The notes beneath the pieces are model-generated. The model worked only from the letters and a program-made list of their open reading frames with translations. It was not told the DNA's origin and searched no databases. Made by a program: the position numbers and the translations under genes. A DNA stretch of 64,000 nucleotides from Dysidea avara (taxonomy: Eukaryota; Porifera; Demospongiae; Dictyoceratida; Dysideidae): assembly GCF_963678975.1 (NCBI RefSeq), contig NC_089274.1, forward strand, positions 33,909,790 to 33,973,789. Reading direction: 5' to 3'. Shown here one piece after another: positions 1 through 11,692 of this stretch; positions within the stretch are counted from its first letter, which is position 1, and every line of letters starts with the position of its first letter.

Positions 1-442
1 ATTAATTTGAAACAAATAATGGCTCTTCTTAGCTGTACACAGTCTGTCCGTTGTCTTTTTGTTGTCAGCTACATACCCAAACAGCACTATTTACATAATT
101 ATACGTATGTGTCATTATAACCATTTCAATCATAATTGCTATGATTCTATGGCCACTAGGGACCTGTGAAAAGGCTACTTATACATAGCCAGTGAGCACA
201 GTTTGTGTCAAATTCCTACTGAGTGCAGAAAAAATTTGCACCCATTGCATGATGACTTGAATCCCTAGCTTGCAGTCTAGGCACTTGTTGTAATGGAAAT
301 GAACAAATACACATTCTTAGAATGCTATCTGTAGAATCACTACAGAAATACATCAGTTTGTAATTGTAGTCCCTTAGTTTAAAGGAAAATATTTAAATTT
401 TTTTTTGCTTTTGGGTAATACTACATAAATATGGAATTACAG

Positions 443-3400
443 ATGGAGAAAGACACAGACGATGAAGAGACAGATGATGATGATGCACTTCCTCAAGGCC
501 CTATCGTTCTGAAAGACAAGAAAGATACGGATTCAGAAGCTTTAGTCCTGCGATCTGTTGATGAGAGTGTGATACCAGGGCCATCTGGTTTAAGCACAAG
601 GACGCATATTGATGATACATACAAGTTAGAAATTATTGTGCATATAAAGTATCTTAATGGGTATATGTATATCACAGCACATTTATCAGTCTCTTGTCAA
701 GTGAATCTGATGGTGAATCTAACGATGAAAATGGTGACTCCACGCTATCTCCTAGTATGTCCTTCATCCTGCCACCTAGACCAGAGCTGTAAGCTTATAA
801 TTTCACATAGTTTATAGCTGTTGGAATTTGTTGTAGGGAAAACGTTATTTCAACTAAAGATCTAGTCAGTAACCACAGCCAGAAGATGCTCTCACAGAAC
901 AAAGATGACATTTTTAGGATAAAAATCCGAAGGAAGTATATTTGGGAGGACTCACTAAATGTCTTTAAGAGGGGAGTCCCTGTTTCTAAGTATTTGCGGA
1001 TCACCTTTTTGGGGGAACCTGCTGTTGATGCAGGTGGACCATTAAGAGAGTATTTCCACCTGCTACTTAGAGAGATCTTCACCAAGGGAACAATATTTCA
1101 AGGCAAAGAAAATGCTCGTATCCCAATACACAATGTGTTGGAACTAAAAAAGCAGACTTTCAAATACATCGGTAATATGTTAGCAGCTTCTCTGTTAAAT
1201 GGTGGACCAGCTCCTACATTTTTTGCTGATTTTGTGGCAGATTACCTTGTGTATGGTTTAGAGCATGTGAAAGTTAACATCCGAGATGTGCTTAATGATA
1301 AGATGAAAGAAAAACTAACGAAGGTAAAAATTGTCACATTTTGTAGTGTTCTGTTCATTGTTTCAATTAAGAAGCAGTCTCTAGTTTTGCCCATACTGAT
1401 AGTGTAAGCAATCAATTATCTACCTGGTTGTGTGCCAACCAACAGGAATCTCATTTAGAACAAGATATTCACAAACTTTTTATACCCGGCGATAGGAAAT
1501 TTAATACTCTAGGTGTACACAATGTGCCAGTGTTCAAGGCAGTAGCATTCATTAGCACCATCCAGCCAAATTTAGTGATGTAAGGCATCAATTATCGCCA
1601 GTAGATGTTATTTATTGGCCGCTCAGTAACTTGCGTACATCAATTATTGTCTTATTTGAAGTATTTCACTTGGCATCCACACACAATTTAAAACTAAATC
1701 TTGCCAATACTACAAAATAGACTACCAGTATACTAATTGTAATTCCACCAAATTTTCAAGTAAGTCTTATATGCGATTTTCAGAATACACTCAAATCAAT
1801 TTCTAAGAAAAACAATCACTCAAATATTAAGGCTTAAAACACAATACAAATGAATTTAATAGAACAATTGCTTCATCAATGGTCAGCAGAATAATCTTGG
1901 TGCCACTGGGCTCAGCTTTAGCTAGTTTGTTTCCTGCTGTCCAGCAATCTACCCAATGCAAGCCTCCAAACTTCTAAATACAATGTATATGTCAGTTGAT
2001 TATGCCGCAAACATCATTTCCATGGCAAGAATAACAGACTGGTGTAACGAAACTAATCTATACACAAACCACTCATCATTAACCAACAGTCCACCATAAT
2101 AGAAGTTGACTATAGCTGGTAGAAGAACAAAACAAAGCAGCATGAGGCATCGCAGTATCCTAAGTTCCGTGTTTTAATCTGGATTCTATAGGACAATGAT
2201 ACACATCATTTTGGCTGATAATAGACGTCGGTCAATAATTGATTGCTTACACTAGTTAACAACAATCTACACCACTAAAACTAGGAATTTGTAATTAAAA
2301 CAGTGGTCACTGCTCTTTATCAACATTACAGTAGTACTGTTTAAATAGAGATTTCCCCTAAAATTCCAGATGCTGCAAAAAATGCCACATTTTAGGAAGT
2401 CATCTTATCCAACAAAAATTACCTTAATATATATATTAGTCCATATAACATGAAATACAGCATTAAAAACAAGAAAACACCTATGGGTGGCCAGAAATTA
2501 TTATTTTTAAATTGTCAAAACTTATGTTTTGATCTTACCATTTGCCTGACCACAACTGCAATGCTTATGGCCAAACAAATGGCTGGGTAATTGGAAAAGG
2601 TGGAAATGGAAACCAGAAACAGAAAGTGGAAATGGTCAAATCATCATATAAATGTACCATAGAGTAAAACCCTTGTTTAGTGGCCACCTCTTAAGACCAC
2701 CTTCCTATAAAGACCACCTCTGTATAAAGACCACATTGTAGTAGGTCTCAAAGATGGCTAAGGACCACTTCATGGTCACCTTTGATGAAGACCACCTCTT
2801 TACATGGTAATATTTGGTAAGCTTCAAACATGTATTTCATGACTCATAAATTATCAATGTCATCTCTTTGTCCACAAGTCATATACCATCGTCATTTAGT
2901 TTGTACCAGCATAGATAATACTATGGTACCAGAATGTGTCATACATAAAAAATAATATATATTCCATGCATGTGAAATGTAGCTGGTAGACTACAACCTA
3001 CTGTATCAACGAAAAATGAGGTCACATAGGAGATGATGACCTTAAGAGGTTCTAGAACATTCCCATGGCTGGCACAGGTCTCTAGCAATCCAGTCATGAA
3101 AAACAGCCTGTGCAAATCAGTGGTATGGCTGTGGTGTGTGTGCACTGTAAAAAAATAGTAGTGAATTTCACTAATAATTTCTACCACAATACTCACTATT
3201 TTTGTGTAGTGACGTTCACTACTCTTTTGTAGTGACCCACACTACAAAATTAGTAGTGAACATCACTAGACAAAATAGTGAGTATTGTGGCAGACATTAG
3301 TAGTGATGTTCACTACATTTAGTAGTAACCTTCAATAGTTTGTTTTTTTGTGTGTGTGCGTGCGTGCGTGTGTGTGTGTGGCTACCATTCATTGTGAATA

Positions 3401-4299
3401 GTGAACTTCACTGGTGTGTGTGTGTGTGTATTGATGATTATTATAAATTTGGTGGTCACATATGTACATTTAAAATAGTCAGTGCACTGATCTACATACA
3501 CTATTTTTCAGTATAATTATAGTGTATATGCAATACCTGATTATATACATATGTATATTTATAGCTCATGGATGCTCCGGATGAGGAATCTTTTGTGGCA
3601 CTCTTGGATTCAGAAGAATACAATTTTCGTTATGACTGTGGTGTGTCACAACCTGTTTCTGCCATAAAGTTGAGTCATCGAGAAGACATAGTTAGTGCAC
3701 TAGCTTTACAGTCAGTTTTTTCCATTAAAGCTGAACTGGATCAGCTCATGAGTGGTTTTCATGCATATGGATTTGATGAATTATTTCAAACATATCCAGA
3801 AGTCACCAGGCAATTATTTGTGTACTTCAAACCACTCCCACTTACAGCAGACAAGTTGTTTGACATGTTTCCGGCACAATTATCTCCAGCTGGTTCAAAT
3901 GCGAGAGAATTGGAGGAATCTGCTTTGATGCACTGGGTTAATTATACCCAGTCTGTTGAAGGTGATTTTGAATTGTTTAGCTACTAATGCTTTTTATTTC
4001 TTTACATTATAATTATAGATGGCAATGGTACATTAGAGGTTGTGAATTCAGAAGGAGAACCTGAGACATATCACATCACATTGGAAATGATCATGATGTT
4101 TGGCACAGGAATGACAGAAGAACCACCTATGGGATTCCAACCTAAACCATCACTGACATTCCGTAGATACCATTTGTTTCCAGAAGGAAACACTTGTGAC
4201 AATAACATCAGAATTCCAGCAAAGGAGATGTCATATGATCAGTTTGCATACAAGGTGACTTTTGGAATAACTAACAGTTTAGGCTATGGAATGCCTTAA
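443..4299 (+). CDS. HECT-type E3 ubiquitin ligase (G2E3-like), 3' part
   Basis: Exons 443-648, 690-788, 837-1323, 3565-3961 and 4019-4299 join in phase with GT/AG borders to give 489 codons ending in TAA. An acidic, Ser-rich leader (about residues 1-110; DDEETDDDD, SSESDGESNDENGD) precedes a HECT domain: N-lobe signature LGEPAVDAGGPLREYF, C-lobe with MFGTGMTEEPPMGF, and a catalytic-site match NTCDNNIRIP whose Cys would accept ubiquitin. By family knowledge HECT ligases form a thioester with ubiquitin and pass it to substrates. The leader may continue upstream, because TTACAG at 437-442 looks like an acceptor; a start at 431 is the alternative. Introns are 41, 48, 2241 and 57 bp, and the large one holds two transposon-like elements. 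ATTAAA at 4330-4335 may be the poly(A) signal. The C-terminus is slightly divergent (GYGMP). Such genes are often amplified in invertebrates and sometimes linked to mobile DNA. Confidence 0.82.
1402..2252. mobile_element. Non-autonomous DNA transposon, 18-bp TIRs, TA target duplication
   Basis: Perfect terminal inverted repeats GTGTAAGCAATCAATTAT (1402-1419 and 2235-2252) are flanked by TA at 1400-1401 and 2253-2254. This suggests a Tc1/mariner-type or similar TA-inserting MITE of 851 bp. A sub-terminal relative of the TIR (TGTAAGGCATCAATTATC) recurs near 1579. There is no coding capacity. It lies in the large HECT intron. Confidence 0.7.
2310..2590 (+). repeat. Dispersed repeat, copy 1
   Basis: The block TAGTCCATATAACATGAAATACAG...GGTGGCCAG...TGCCTGACCACAAC resembles 54960-55140 (TAGTCCATATAATACATAAA... 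GGTGGCCGG...CTGCCTGACCACAG) and, in reverse, 61490-61560. It is an interspersed element of unknown class; boundaries are approximate. Confidence 0.5.
2660..2830. repeat. MITE-like fragment rich in AAGACCACCTC
   Basis: The motif (A)AGACCACCTC and variants recur at least four times after GAGTAAAACCCTTGTTTAG. The lead resembles the CAGTGAAACCTC ends of the pogo-like element at 20 kb, but a matching opposite end was not found. Probably a truncated copy. Confidence 0.35.
3154..3320. repeat. Fold-back (palindromic) MITE
   Basis: The left arm (about 3154-3223) contains TACCACAATACTCACTATTT and the right arm (about 3251-3320) its reverse complement with few mismatches. The centre lies near 3237. The arms also contain short CACTACT/AGTAGTG repeats. 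A (GT)n tract follows at 3349-3430. Confidence 0.65.
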
Positions 4300-4367
4300 A
4301 TGAGCCATATAACAGTGTGAACAGTAACTATTAAAGTGATTTAGAAGTATGTGTTTTACAATGACAT

Positions 4368-5520
4368 TTATAATGTACAACTATGGCATCCTGATTGCAG
4401 GTGTTCACCAACAATCCTTACAGCTGCTTCATAAATGTCACAACCAAATTGGCTGCTTTGTTGTAATGGGTTAATTGTTGAAAGCAATAAAAGCAGGATT
4501 GCGCATGGTTCAAAGGTTATTCTTGGTACCTCAACACGATCTTCTGTTACTAAAGTCTGAACATTTGTAATGAGAGTAGTTGTGGTTGGCTGGACTGGGA
4601 AAGTATTAGTTGCTAGCATTCCTTGAATGTAGAGTTGTGTTGGAGTACAACTGTTTGCTGAAGAAAGTGAATGATTGTTCCATGATTCCATAAATGATTG
4701 CAGTGCTGAGTTTATTCTAGGCTTGTAAACGTAATGTAAGCAGAAAATATCCACTTCATTTAGACTGTTGAGCTTTCCATCATTTTCAAGCATTCTAAAA
4801 GTATCTGCAAACAATACAGCCACACATCTGTGTACATCCCGCCATAGTCTTTCTATTCTCTGATTATGGGTGGATGCACCAGTAATTACAGCAGAATTAT
4901 CAGCATGTTGTTCAATCATATATCTCCATACTTCCACATTTTCTCCACCAAGATCTGTACGCACCTTTTGTGGTAAACCAAACTCATTCACAGCTTTTTG
5001 AAATGTAGCCAATACAGTTGATGCACGATTGTTATCTGTGCAATCTAAATATGTGATTAAACGAGAATACCCATCAATTGCCCCATGAGTGACAAAGCGC
5101 CACTTGATTAATTTGTGATGGCCATCTGCATGCCACACATAATTTGGGCTTTCACTGTGGTAAGTCCTTCTTCTCACAGTTACACTCCTTCTCAAGGTAG
5201 CACCAATAGGATCTACTCTGTGGATAGATGCCCTTACCCTTGTTCTTTGTACAAAAATGTTAAGCCTGGTTAAATGACCTATCAGCATACGCTCACCATC
5301 ATTAGGGTGAACTTGCTTTATCCTCACAATAGCTCTGTCAAGCTCACCATCTGAAATATCACAGTAGGTAGTATCTAGTGTTATACATTCCTCATCTAAA
5401 CGTCTATATAAAGTTGATCTACTGATTCCCATTATTTCAGCTATCTTAGTCCAGGAGAATCTAAGCTGCCGTAAAAACTCAATTTCTTCTATTGAAACAT
5501 CAATCTTAGGTCTGCCATAC
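4368..5520 (-). CDS. Integrase core (rve/DDE) protein with HTH, transposase-like
   Basis: An open frame runs from an acceptor at 5521-5522 to the stop at 4368. Residues 1-40 (counting from YGRPKID) form a helix-turn-helix-like segment (FSWTKIAEIMGISRSTLYRR). Next comes an HTH_21-like stretch (HPNDGERMLIGHLTRLNIFV) and then an integrase core. Candidate acidic residues are WHADGHHK, VRTDLGGEN and HNQRIERLW; the last two are about 34 residues apart, as in DDE integrases. The family recurs in invertebrates and fish as integrase-core proteins, and the IS3-like architecture suggests the IS3EU transposon group (inference). The exon starts with a 1-nt partial codon, so an upstream exon exists; 8100-8227 has the matching phase. 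The frame has no stops or gaps, so the protein may be functional or recently active. It converges on the HECT gene with 68 bp between stop codons. Confidence 0.75.
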
Positions 5521-5529
5521 CTAAAATAA

Positions 5530-6600
5530 ACATTAATTTTGCAAAGTCAATGTATTAAAGAATCTCAAAATTAAGAACACATTTCTACCTCCAAAGGTTA
5601 TAAGGTAACAACAAGAAGACAATTATTGACAAATGGCAGGTAGAAATGGAAACCGGAGGTTTAAAATGAAAACTATTGTATATATACACCTATTGCAATA
5701 CCTTATCCAAAGATGTACTATTAGCAGCTACTTATTTACAATACATACGTCATTGTAATAATAAGAAACAGACATTTCGTGACTTTCTTAATAAGACATG
5801 GTGGTAATTCAGGCACCCAAGGTAATCTCTTTATATGAGATTGCATTTTTGATCAGTACTGACTAGACTATACATAACCATTACATTTGTACGACACATT
5901 CTGTTACAAAGTAACCAATTTATGGTGTAGCTAGTCTAATAAAAGACAATAGATCACTGGAATGCCATCAATGTTAAGTAAAACACTATTATTATTATCA
6001 ATGACTACTTTGCCGTTGGTCACAACAAATAGCAACCAACAACTCTTAATGCTTTACCATAATGTACTTTCTAGATATCATAATTTTAAATACCTTAAAT
6101 TGCCTAATAATACATCAAGATCATCACATCAGGAAATCCACACCTCACTGCAAGTAACAATTGTAATATTGTAATTGTATATAAATTTTGGATAAAGGAA
6201 TAAGCACGGCCTTGTACATCCAAATCATACAGACAATCAGCACAGTAGAAATCCCAATGTATTAACCAGGAATTAAAATGAAGAGAATCTTTTTTGATTT
6301 TTTTTTGTATGCACTACACACAAATCATTTGCTAGATATGTACTAATTTATTATCAGCTGTATTTTGTATGTATGTGTGTAATTTTCCTTGGGGTGTTTC
6401 TCTCCCCTGGAAACTTTAGCTTGCTGTCTTGCCAATTAAAGTTAAATAATCTTTCTTATGCTCCTTGTGGATAGCTGTAGCCATTGTAGCAATCTCCCAA
6501 GTAACCAAATTTGAAGTATTGTAATGTTTCAAGTAACAATTAATTTTATAATAATTACAAGCATAACTAATCATTTATATAATATGCTTAAGATTTACTG
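5530..6600. other. Non-coding stretch between integrase exon and TIR element
   Basis: AT-rich with no convincing exon, RNA or repeat structure. A 70-codon plus-strand frame at 5962-6174 has low-complexity composition and is not supported. Confidence 0.5.
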
Positions 6601-6626
6601 ATATTTATTTAGCACATACACCACCC

Positions 6627-7978
6627 AGTCTGGCAGCGCCCACCCCTTCACATCGAGAGGAAGAGTCTGGTCACTCTAGCAATCAACAGCTAGCATATAG
6701 GAAATAGGTAACAACAATCTGATTGCGTTGTTGATAATTACTAAACTTTTGTAATATTTGTTGTGTGGGTATCATATTATGTATAATGTTTGAAAGAATT
6801 GTATAGTGAAGATGCGATATGATTGAGGCCGCTTGTAGTCACCAATGGGATATTCTTTACAAGAACAAAAAAAATGGAGGTTCTTGTATATAGTTGGACC
6901 TGATGTTCTCAAGATGCTGCATAACCAACATGGAAAGAATCCTTAGTTAGCTATGTTAGCAGCCTATGTTGACAACTGGTTGTCAAACATGCCATACACT
7001 TTATAGTGGAAGCATGAATTTTAAAGTAACACATACCAACACGTCCCAGTGGCAGATCTAGAAATTTTCAGAGGGGGTTTCAGATTCCACTCAACTTCAG
7101 CCTAGCTGTAAGTCGAAGACAAAAAAAGTCACAACCTGCTCTTGAATGTCGTAATTGTGATTTCAAAGGCATTTGTTAAAGTTTCACCAGAAAGTCCTAT
7201 AACACACTATGTATAACTCGTGGTAATTTTATCACCCACACGACGAGTCATCAATAAATTTGGGGTGCGCGCTATTCTCAGAGGGGGTTTCAGCTGAAAC
7301 CATTGCAACCCTCCTGTATTTGCCACTGCGTCCAACAGCCATTTTGTAGTATTACTTATCACATATTGTACATATAGTTGCTATACAAGACAATTTAGGC
7401 TGGAGGTGGGTGGTCATGATTGATAACATCTTCAGCATGGACACGACATTTGTTCAATAATCAATATAGCTTTCATTCCGGAGTGTGGATGCTATAATAT
7501 TTGTAAGGCAACAGAGTAGTTGAGATTGGACCAGATTTAACCATTGCAGAGATTCTTGATGGCATTAGGATGATGCCATTGTTTAATTGCATTCCATTGT
7601 TAGCTACAATTTTGTATTGTAATGCTATAGAGTGGCCAAACCCTTCCTCTCTATATATAAGATAGTAAATCACCTAAATTTAGTTTCTTTTGACCCATTT
7701 TTGTATTTACTAACAGTACAACAAGAGCACATAATCAAAGGATATGTAAACAGCACTGCCAAGTTTGACCCAGGTCAAAATTTTTCACCAACAGAGCAGT
7801 AAATCAGTGGAACTTCCTTCCCCAGCATGTGATAGTTATATCTGTATGAACAAGTTCTAGATCTGGAAACTGAGTGGATATGGACAGACTAAAAGGCTAG
7901 TATTATATATATATAGCTTTGATTTCTTCATTATTTAATTAACAATGATAATAATAAAGGGGTGGGCGCTGCCATACT
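6627..7978. mobile_element. 1.35-kb non-autonomous DNA transposon with GC-rich TIRs
   Basis: Inverted ends of about 22 bp (6627-6648 and 7957-7978, core GGCAGCGCCCACCCCTT) differ at one base. The interior is AT-rich, has no transposase frame and contains a nested 282-bp MITE. If the integrase gene begins at 8227, this element sits in its first intron. Confidence 0.6.
7047..7328. mobile_element. 282-bp MITE nested in the 6.6-8.0 kb element
   Basis: Ends CAGTGGCAGATCTAG (7047) and the inverted CAGTGGCAAATACAG (ending 7328) share the first 8 bases. Inner GAGGGGGTTTCAG stretches lie near both ends. CGTCC flanks both sides (7042-7046, 7329-7333) as a likely target duplication. A related GTAAGT(C/T)GAAGACAAAAAAA segment occurs near 47508. 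Confidence 0.6.
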
Positions 7979-8099
7979 ACTCTCAGCTACGCAGCACCGA
8001 ATAGCATAGCTAATGAAGTGATTTAGTTATCACTGACCCCTGGCTAGACAGCCATATATATAACTTACTGTAGCTATACGTAACTACCTACAATTATAC

Positions 8100-8227
8100 C
8101 TTTGATCACCGTTGTCATCGTCATCATCCATAGCCGTGATGAAGCCTCTTCTCTCCAGTTCTTCCATGCATGCTTCCAGCAAAACGTTTCCTAACTGACT
8201 CCTAACTAAATGTAGTCCACTGGCCAT
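8100..8227 (-). CDS. Candidate first coding exon (MASGLHLVRSQ...), possibly of the integrase gene
   Basis: On the minus strand an ATG at 8227 opens 42 codons plus 2 nt, ending at a good donor (AAAG|GTATAA). The peptide starts MASGLHLVRSQLGNVL and ends in an acidic tail, AMDDDDDNGDQ. Its 2-nt overhang fits exactly the 1-nt overhang of the integrase exon at 5520, giving NGDQ-R-YGRPKID, which would make a protein of about 426 aa with a 2.6-kb intron. An intervening exon cannot be excluded. An AACAG just before the ATG could also be an acceptor. No similarity is recognised. Confidence 0.4.
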
Positions 8228-8439
8228 CTGTTTCGGCGTATGTCGATCCGCTTAGTGTATTTGCACCAGACAGAGTGAAACTAACAATATTACAGACAGT
8301 TAGCTAGCCCGCGCCGGAGAACGCTAATTATATAGATTGCATCCGGTACAAATATATACGCACCGTTGTTATCGATATACATAACCTCCAGTTTGTATAG
8401 TATCGACATCGCACGAAAAACTTAGTTAATATGCTTTTC

Positions 8440-9005
8440 GTACGTATAACCATGCTGTTCATAAATAACCATGCATTTCGTAAATAACCATGCTTTTGTA
8501 AATAACCATGCTTTTCATAAAAAAACCATGCGTTTTGTAAATAACCATGCTTTTGTAAATAACCATGCTTTTTGTAAATAACCATGCTTTTGTAAATAAC
8601 CATGCTTTTGTAAATAACCATGCTTTTCGTAAATAACCATGTTTTCGTAAATAACCATGCTTTTGTAAATAACCATGCCTTTCGTAAATAACCATGCTTT
8701 TGTAAATAACCATGCTTTTCGTAAATAACCATGCTTTTGTAAATAACCATGCTTTTGTAAATAACCATGCTTTTCGTAAATAACCATGCTTTTCGCAAAT
8801 AACCATGCTTTTGTAAATAACCATGCTTTTGTGAATAACCATGCTTTTCGTAAATAACCATGCTATTCTTAAATAACCATGCTTTTCATAAATAACCATG
8901 CTTTTGTAAATAACCATGCTTTTCGTAAATAACCATACTTTTCGTAAATAACCATACTTTTTGTAAATAACCATGCTTTTTGTAAATAACCATGCAATGT
9001 ATGTA
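8440..9005. repeat. 18-19-bp tandem satellite (AACCATGCTTTTCGTAAAT), block 1
   Basis: About thirty head-to-tail units of GTAAATAACCATGCTTTT(C/T/-)G vary by one base in the spacer. Because the unit alternates between 18 and 19 bp and lacks stops on the minus strand, all three minus frames stay open (MVIYEKHGYL-type). These frames are not genes. The array is not CRISPR: there are no unique spacers. Confidence 0.92.
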
Positions 9006-9008
9006 AAT

Positions 9009-9068
9009 AACCACGAAAAACACAATGTCTAAAAAAAGTGGAGTTTTGACACAAATGGCACCCCATAG
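9009..9068. repeat. 60-bp unit abutting the satellite, copy 1
   Basis: AACCACGAAAAACACAATGT... to GGCACCCCATA recurs at 9591-9650 with two or three mismatches. Each copy directly follows a satellite block, so satellite plus tail were duplicated together. Confidence 0.85.
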
Positions 9069-9254
9069 ATTAGTATTATTGTGAATATTACTTTATTATG
9101 TAGCACTCAGACTACCGGCATTAATTTTGTAAAATTAAATCTTCATGGTTGTGCCCCCAGATTTCTGCATCCTGGATCTACTTTCCAGTTGAAACCCCGT
9201 TTGAAAAATTCTTTTTCCACCTTGGCCTTTTTGGGGGCTGCACTCTTTTTTTAC

Positions 9255-9454
9255 NNNNNNNNNNNNNNNNNNNNNNNNNNNNNNNNNNNNNNNNNNNNNN
9301 NNNNNNNNNNNNNNNNNNNNNNNNNNNNNNNNNNNNNNNNNNNNNNNNNNNNNNNNNNNNNNNNNNNNNNNNNNNNNNNNNNNNNNNNNNNNNNNNNNNN
9401 NNNNNNNNNNNNNNNNNNNNNNNNNNNNNNNNNNNNNNNNNNNNNNNNNNNNNN
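9255..9454. other. Assembly gap of 200 N
   Basis: A run of N with round length. Its right border is satellite, its left border is unique sequence (9066-9254). The true size is unknown and the array probably collapsed. Confidence 0.99.
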
Positions 9455-9650
9455 TAACCATGCTTTTCGTAAATAACCATGCTTTGTGTAAATAACCATG
9501 CTTTTCTTAAATAACCATGCTTTTCATAAATAACCATGCTTTTGTAAATAACCATGCTCTTGTAAATAACCATGCAATGTATGTAAATAACCATTAAAAA
9601 CACAATGTCTAAAAAAAGTGGAGTTTTGGCACAAATGGCACCCCATACAG
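9455..9650. repeat. Satellite block 2 plus second copy of the 60-bp tail
   Basis: Seven or so units of the same 18-19-bp satellite run up to 9590, then the 60-bp tail (9591-9650) follows. Confidence 0.9.
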
Positions 9651-11638
9651 AACTCTCTGCATGGTGGTTTCTTTGTAACTTAACACTCTACAAAGTGACT
9701 TCTTCTAGCTGATCTCTGTACAGGGTGAATTGTTTGCAGCTGAACTATCTACAAGGTAACTCTTCTTCTAGCTGATCTCTCTACAGGGTGATTTGTTTGT
9801 AGCTGAACAATCTACAAGGTAACTTCTTCTAGCTGATCCCTCTACAGGGTGATTTGTTTGTAGCTGAATTTTGACAGGTGATTTGTTTGCAGCTGAGCTC
9901 TTTACAGAATGATTTCTTTGTAGCTGAAATCTCTATAAGGTGAATTCTTCTAGCTGATTTTTCTACAGAGTGATTTGTTTGTAGCTGAACTTTCTACAAG
10001 GAAACTTCTTCTAGCTGATCTCTCTACAGGGTGATTTGTTTGTAGCTGAATTTTCTACAGGGTGACTTGTTTGCAGCTGAACTCTCTACATGGTGGTTTC
10101 ATTGTAGCTGAAATCTCTACAAGGTGAATTATTCTAGCTCATCTTTCTACAGAGTGATTTGTTTATAGCTGAACTCTCTACAAGGAAACTTCTTCTAACT
10201 GATCTCTATACAGGGTGAATTGTTTGTTGCTGAACTGTCTACAAGGTAACTTCTTCTAGCAGATCTCTCTACAGGGTGATTTGTTTGTAGCTGAATTCTG
10301 TATGGGTGATTTGTTTGCAGCTGAACTCTTTACAAAATAGTTCCTTTGTAGCTGAACTCTCTACAAGGTAACTTCTTCTCACTGATCTTTCTACTGGGCG
10401 ATTTGCTTGTAAATGAATTTTCTACAGGGTGATTTGTTAGCAGCTAACTCTCTACATGGTGGTTTCTTTGTTGCTGAACTCTCTACAAGGTGAATTTTTC
10501 TAGCTAATCTCTCTACAGGGTAATTTAAAATAGTTCCTTCGTAGCTGAACTCTCTACAAGGTAACTTCCTCTAGCTGATCTTTCTACTGGGCGATTTGTT
10601 TGTAGCTGAATTTTCTACAGGGTGATTTTTTGCAGCTGAATTCTCTACATGGTGGTTTCTTTGTTGCTGAACTCTCTACAAGGTGAATTCTTCTAGCTAA
10701 TCTCTCTACAGGGTAATTTGTTTGTAACTGAACTCAGTACAAGGTGCTTTTTTGTAGGTGATCTCACTGCAGGTTGATTTGTTCGTAGCTGAACTCACCA
10801 AAGGGTGATTTGCCTGTAGCTAAACTCCTTACATTGTGTCTAGTTTCTAGCTGATTTCTCTACAGGGTGGGTGATTTGTTTGTAGCTGATCTCTCTACAA
10901 AGTGATTTGTTTGTAGGTGATCTCACTGCAGGTTGATTTGTTCGTAGCTGAACTCACTAAAGGGTGATTTGCTTGTAGCTAAACTCCTTACATTGTGTCT
11001 AGTTTCTAGCTGATCTCTCTACAGGGTGGGTGATTTGTTTGTAGCTGATCTCTCTACAAGGTGATTTGTTTGTAGCTGATCTCTCTGCAGGTTGATTTGT
11101 TTGTAGCTGAACTCTCTACAGGGTGATTTGTTTCTAGCTTATCTCTCTACAGGTTGATTTGTGTGTAACTGATCTCTCTACAAGCTGATGTGTTTCTAGC
11201 TGATCTCTCTGCAGGTTGATTTGTTTCTAGCTGATCTCTCTAAAAGTTGATTTGTTTGTTGCTGATCACTATAAAGGTTGATTGATTTGCAGCTGAACTC
11301 TCTGCAAAGTGTTTTGTTTGTAGCTGATCTCTCTACAGGGTGATTTTGTTTGTAGCTGACCTCTCTTCAGGGTGATTTGTTTCTAGCTGATCACTCTACA
11401 GGGTGATTTACTTGTAGCTGAACTCCTTGCATTGTGTCTAGTTTCTAGCTGATGTCTCTACAGGGTGATTTTTTGTAGCTGAACTCTCTACAGGGTGATT
11501 TGTTTCTAGCTTATCTCTCTACAGGTTGATTTGTGTATAACTGATCTCTCTACAAGTTGATTTGTTTGTTGCTGATCTCTCTAAAGGTTGATTTGTTTGT
11601 AGCTGAACTCCCTGCAAAGTGTTTTGTTTGTAGCTTAT
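9651..11638. repeat. Minisatellite of about 31-40 bp units (AGCTGAACTCTCTACAGGGT)
   Basis: Long tandem array of diverged units built from TAGCTGA(A/T)CTCTCTAC and AGGGTGATTTGTTTG, some with CTTCTTC inserts. Higher-order repeats are visible: about 170 bp recurs near 10,740-10,900 and 10,910-11,070. No gene is present. Confidence 0.92.
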
Positions 11639-11692
11639 AACATATTCCAAATTAAATAAGAAATCATAATTTTGAGGTAAAGTGCTGGAAGG

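Noticed and set aside
7473..7673. 66-codon minus-strand frame as an exon of the integrase gene
   Set aside because: No matching splice borders or phase, and it lies inside a TIR element.
8328..9066. Minus-strand frames of 65-188 codons (MVIYEKHGYL repeats)
   Set aside because: They are translations of the 18/19-bp satellite, open in several frames at once.
8440..9590. CRISPR-like array
   Set aside because: Units are contiguous without unique spacers, in a eukaryotic context.
9081..9603. Frames running across the N gap
   Set aside because: They consist mostly of N; no evidence of coding.
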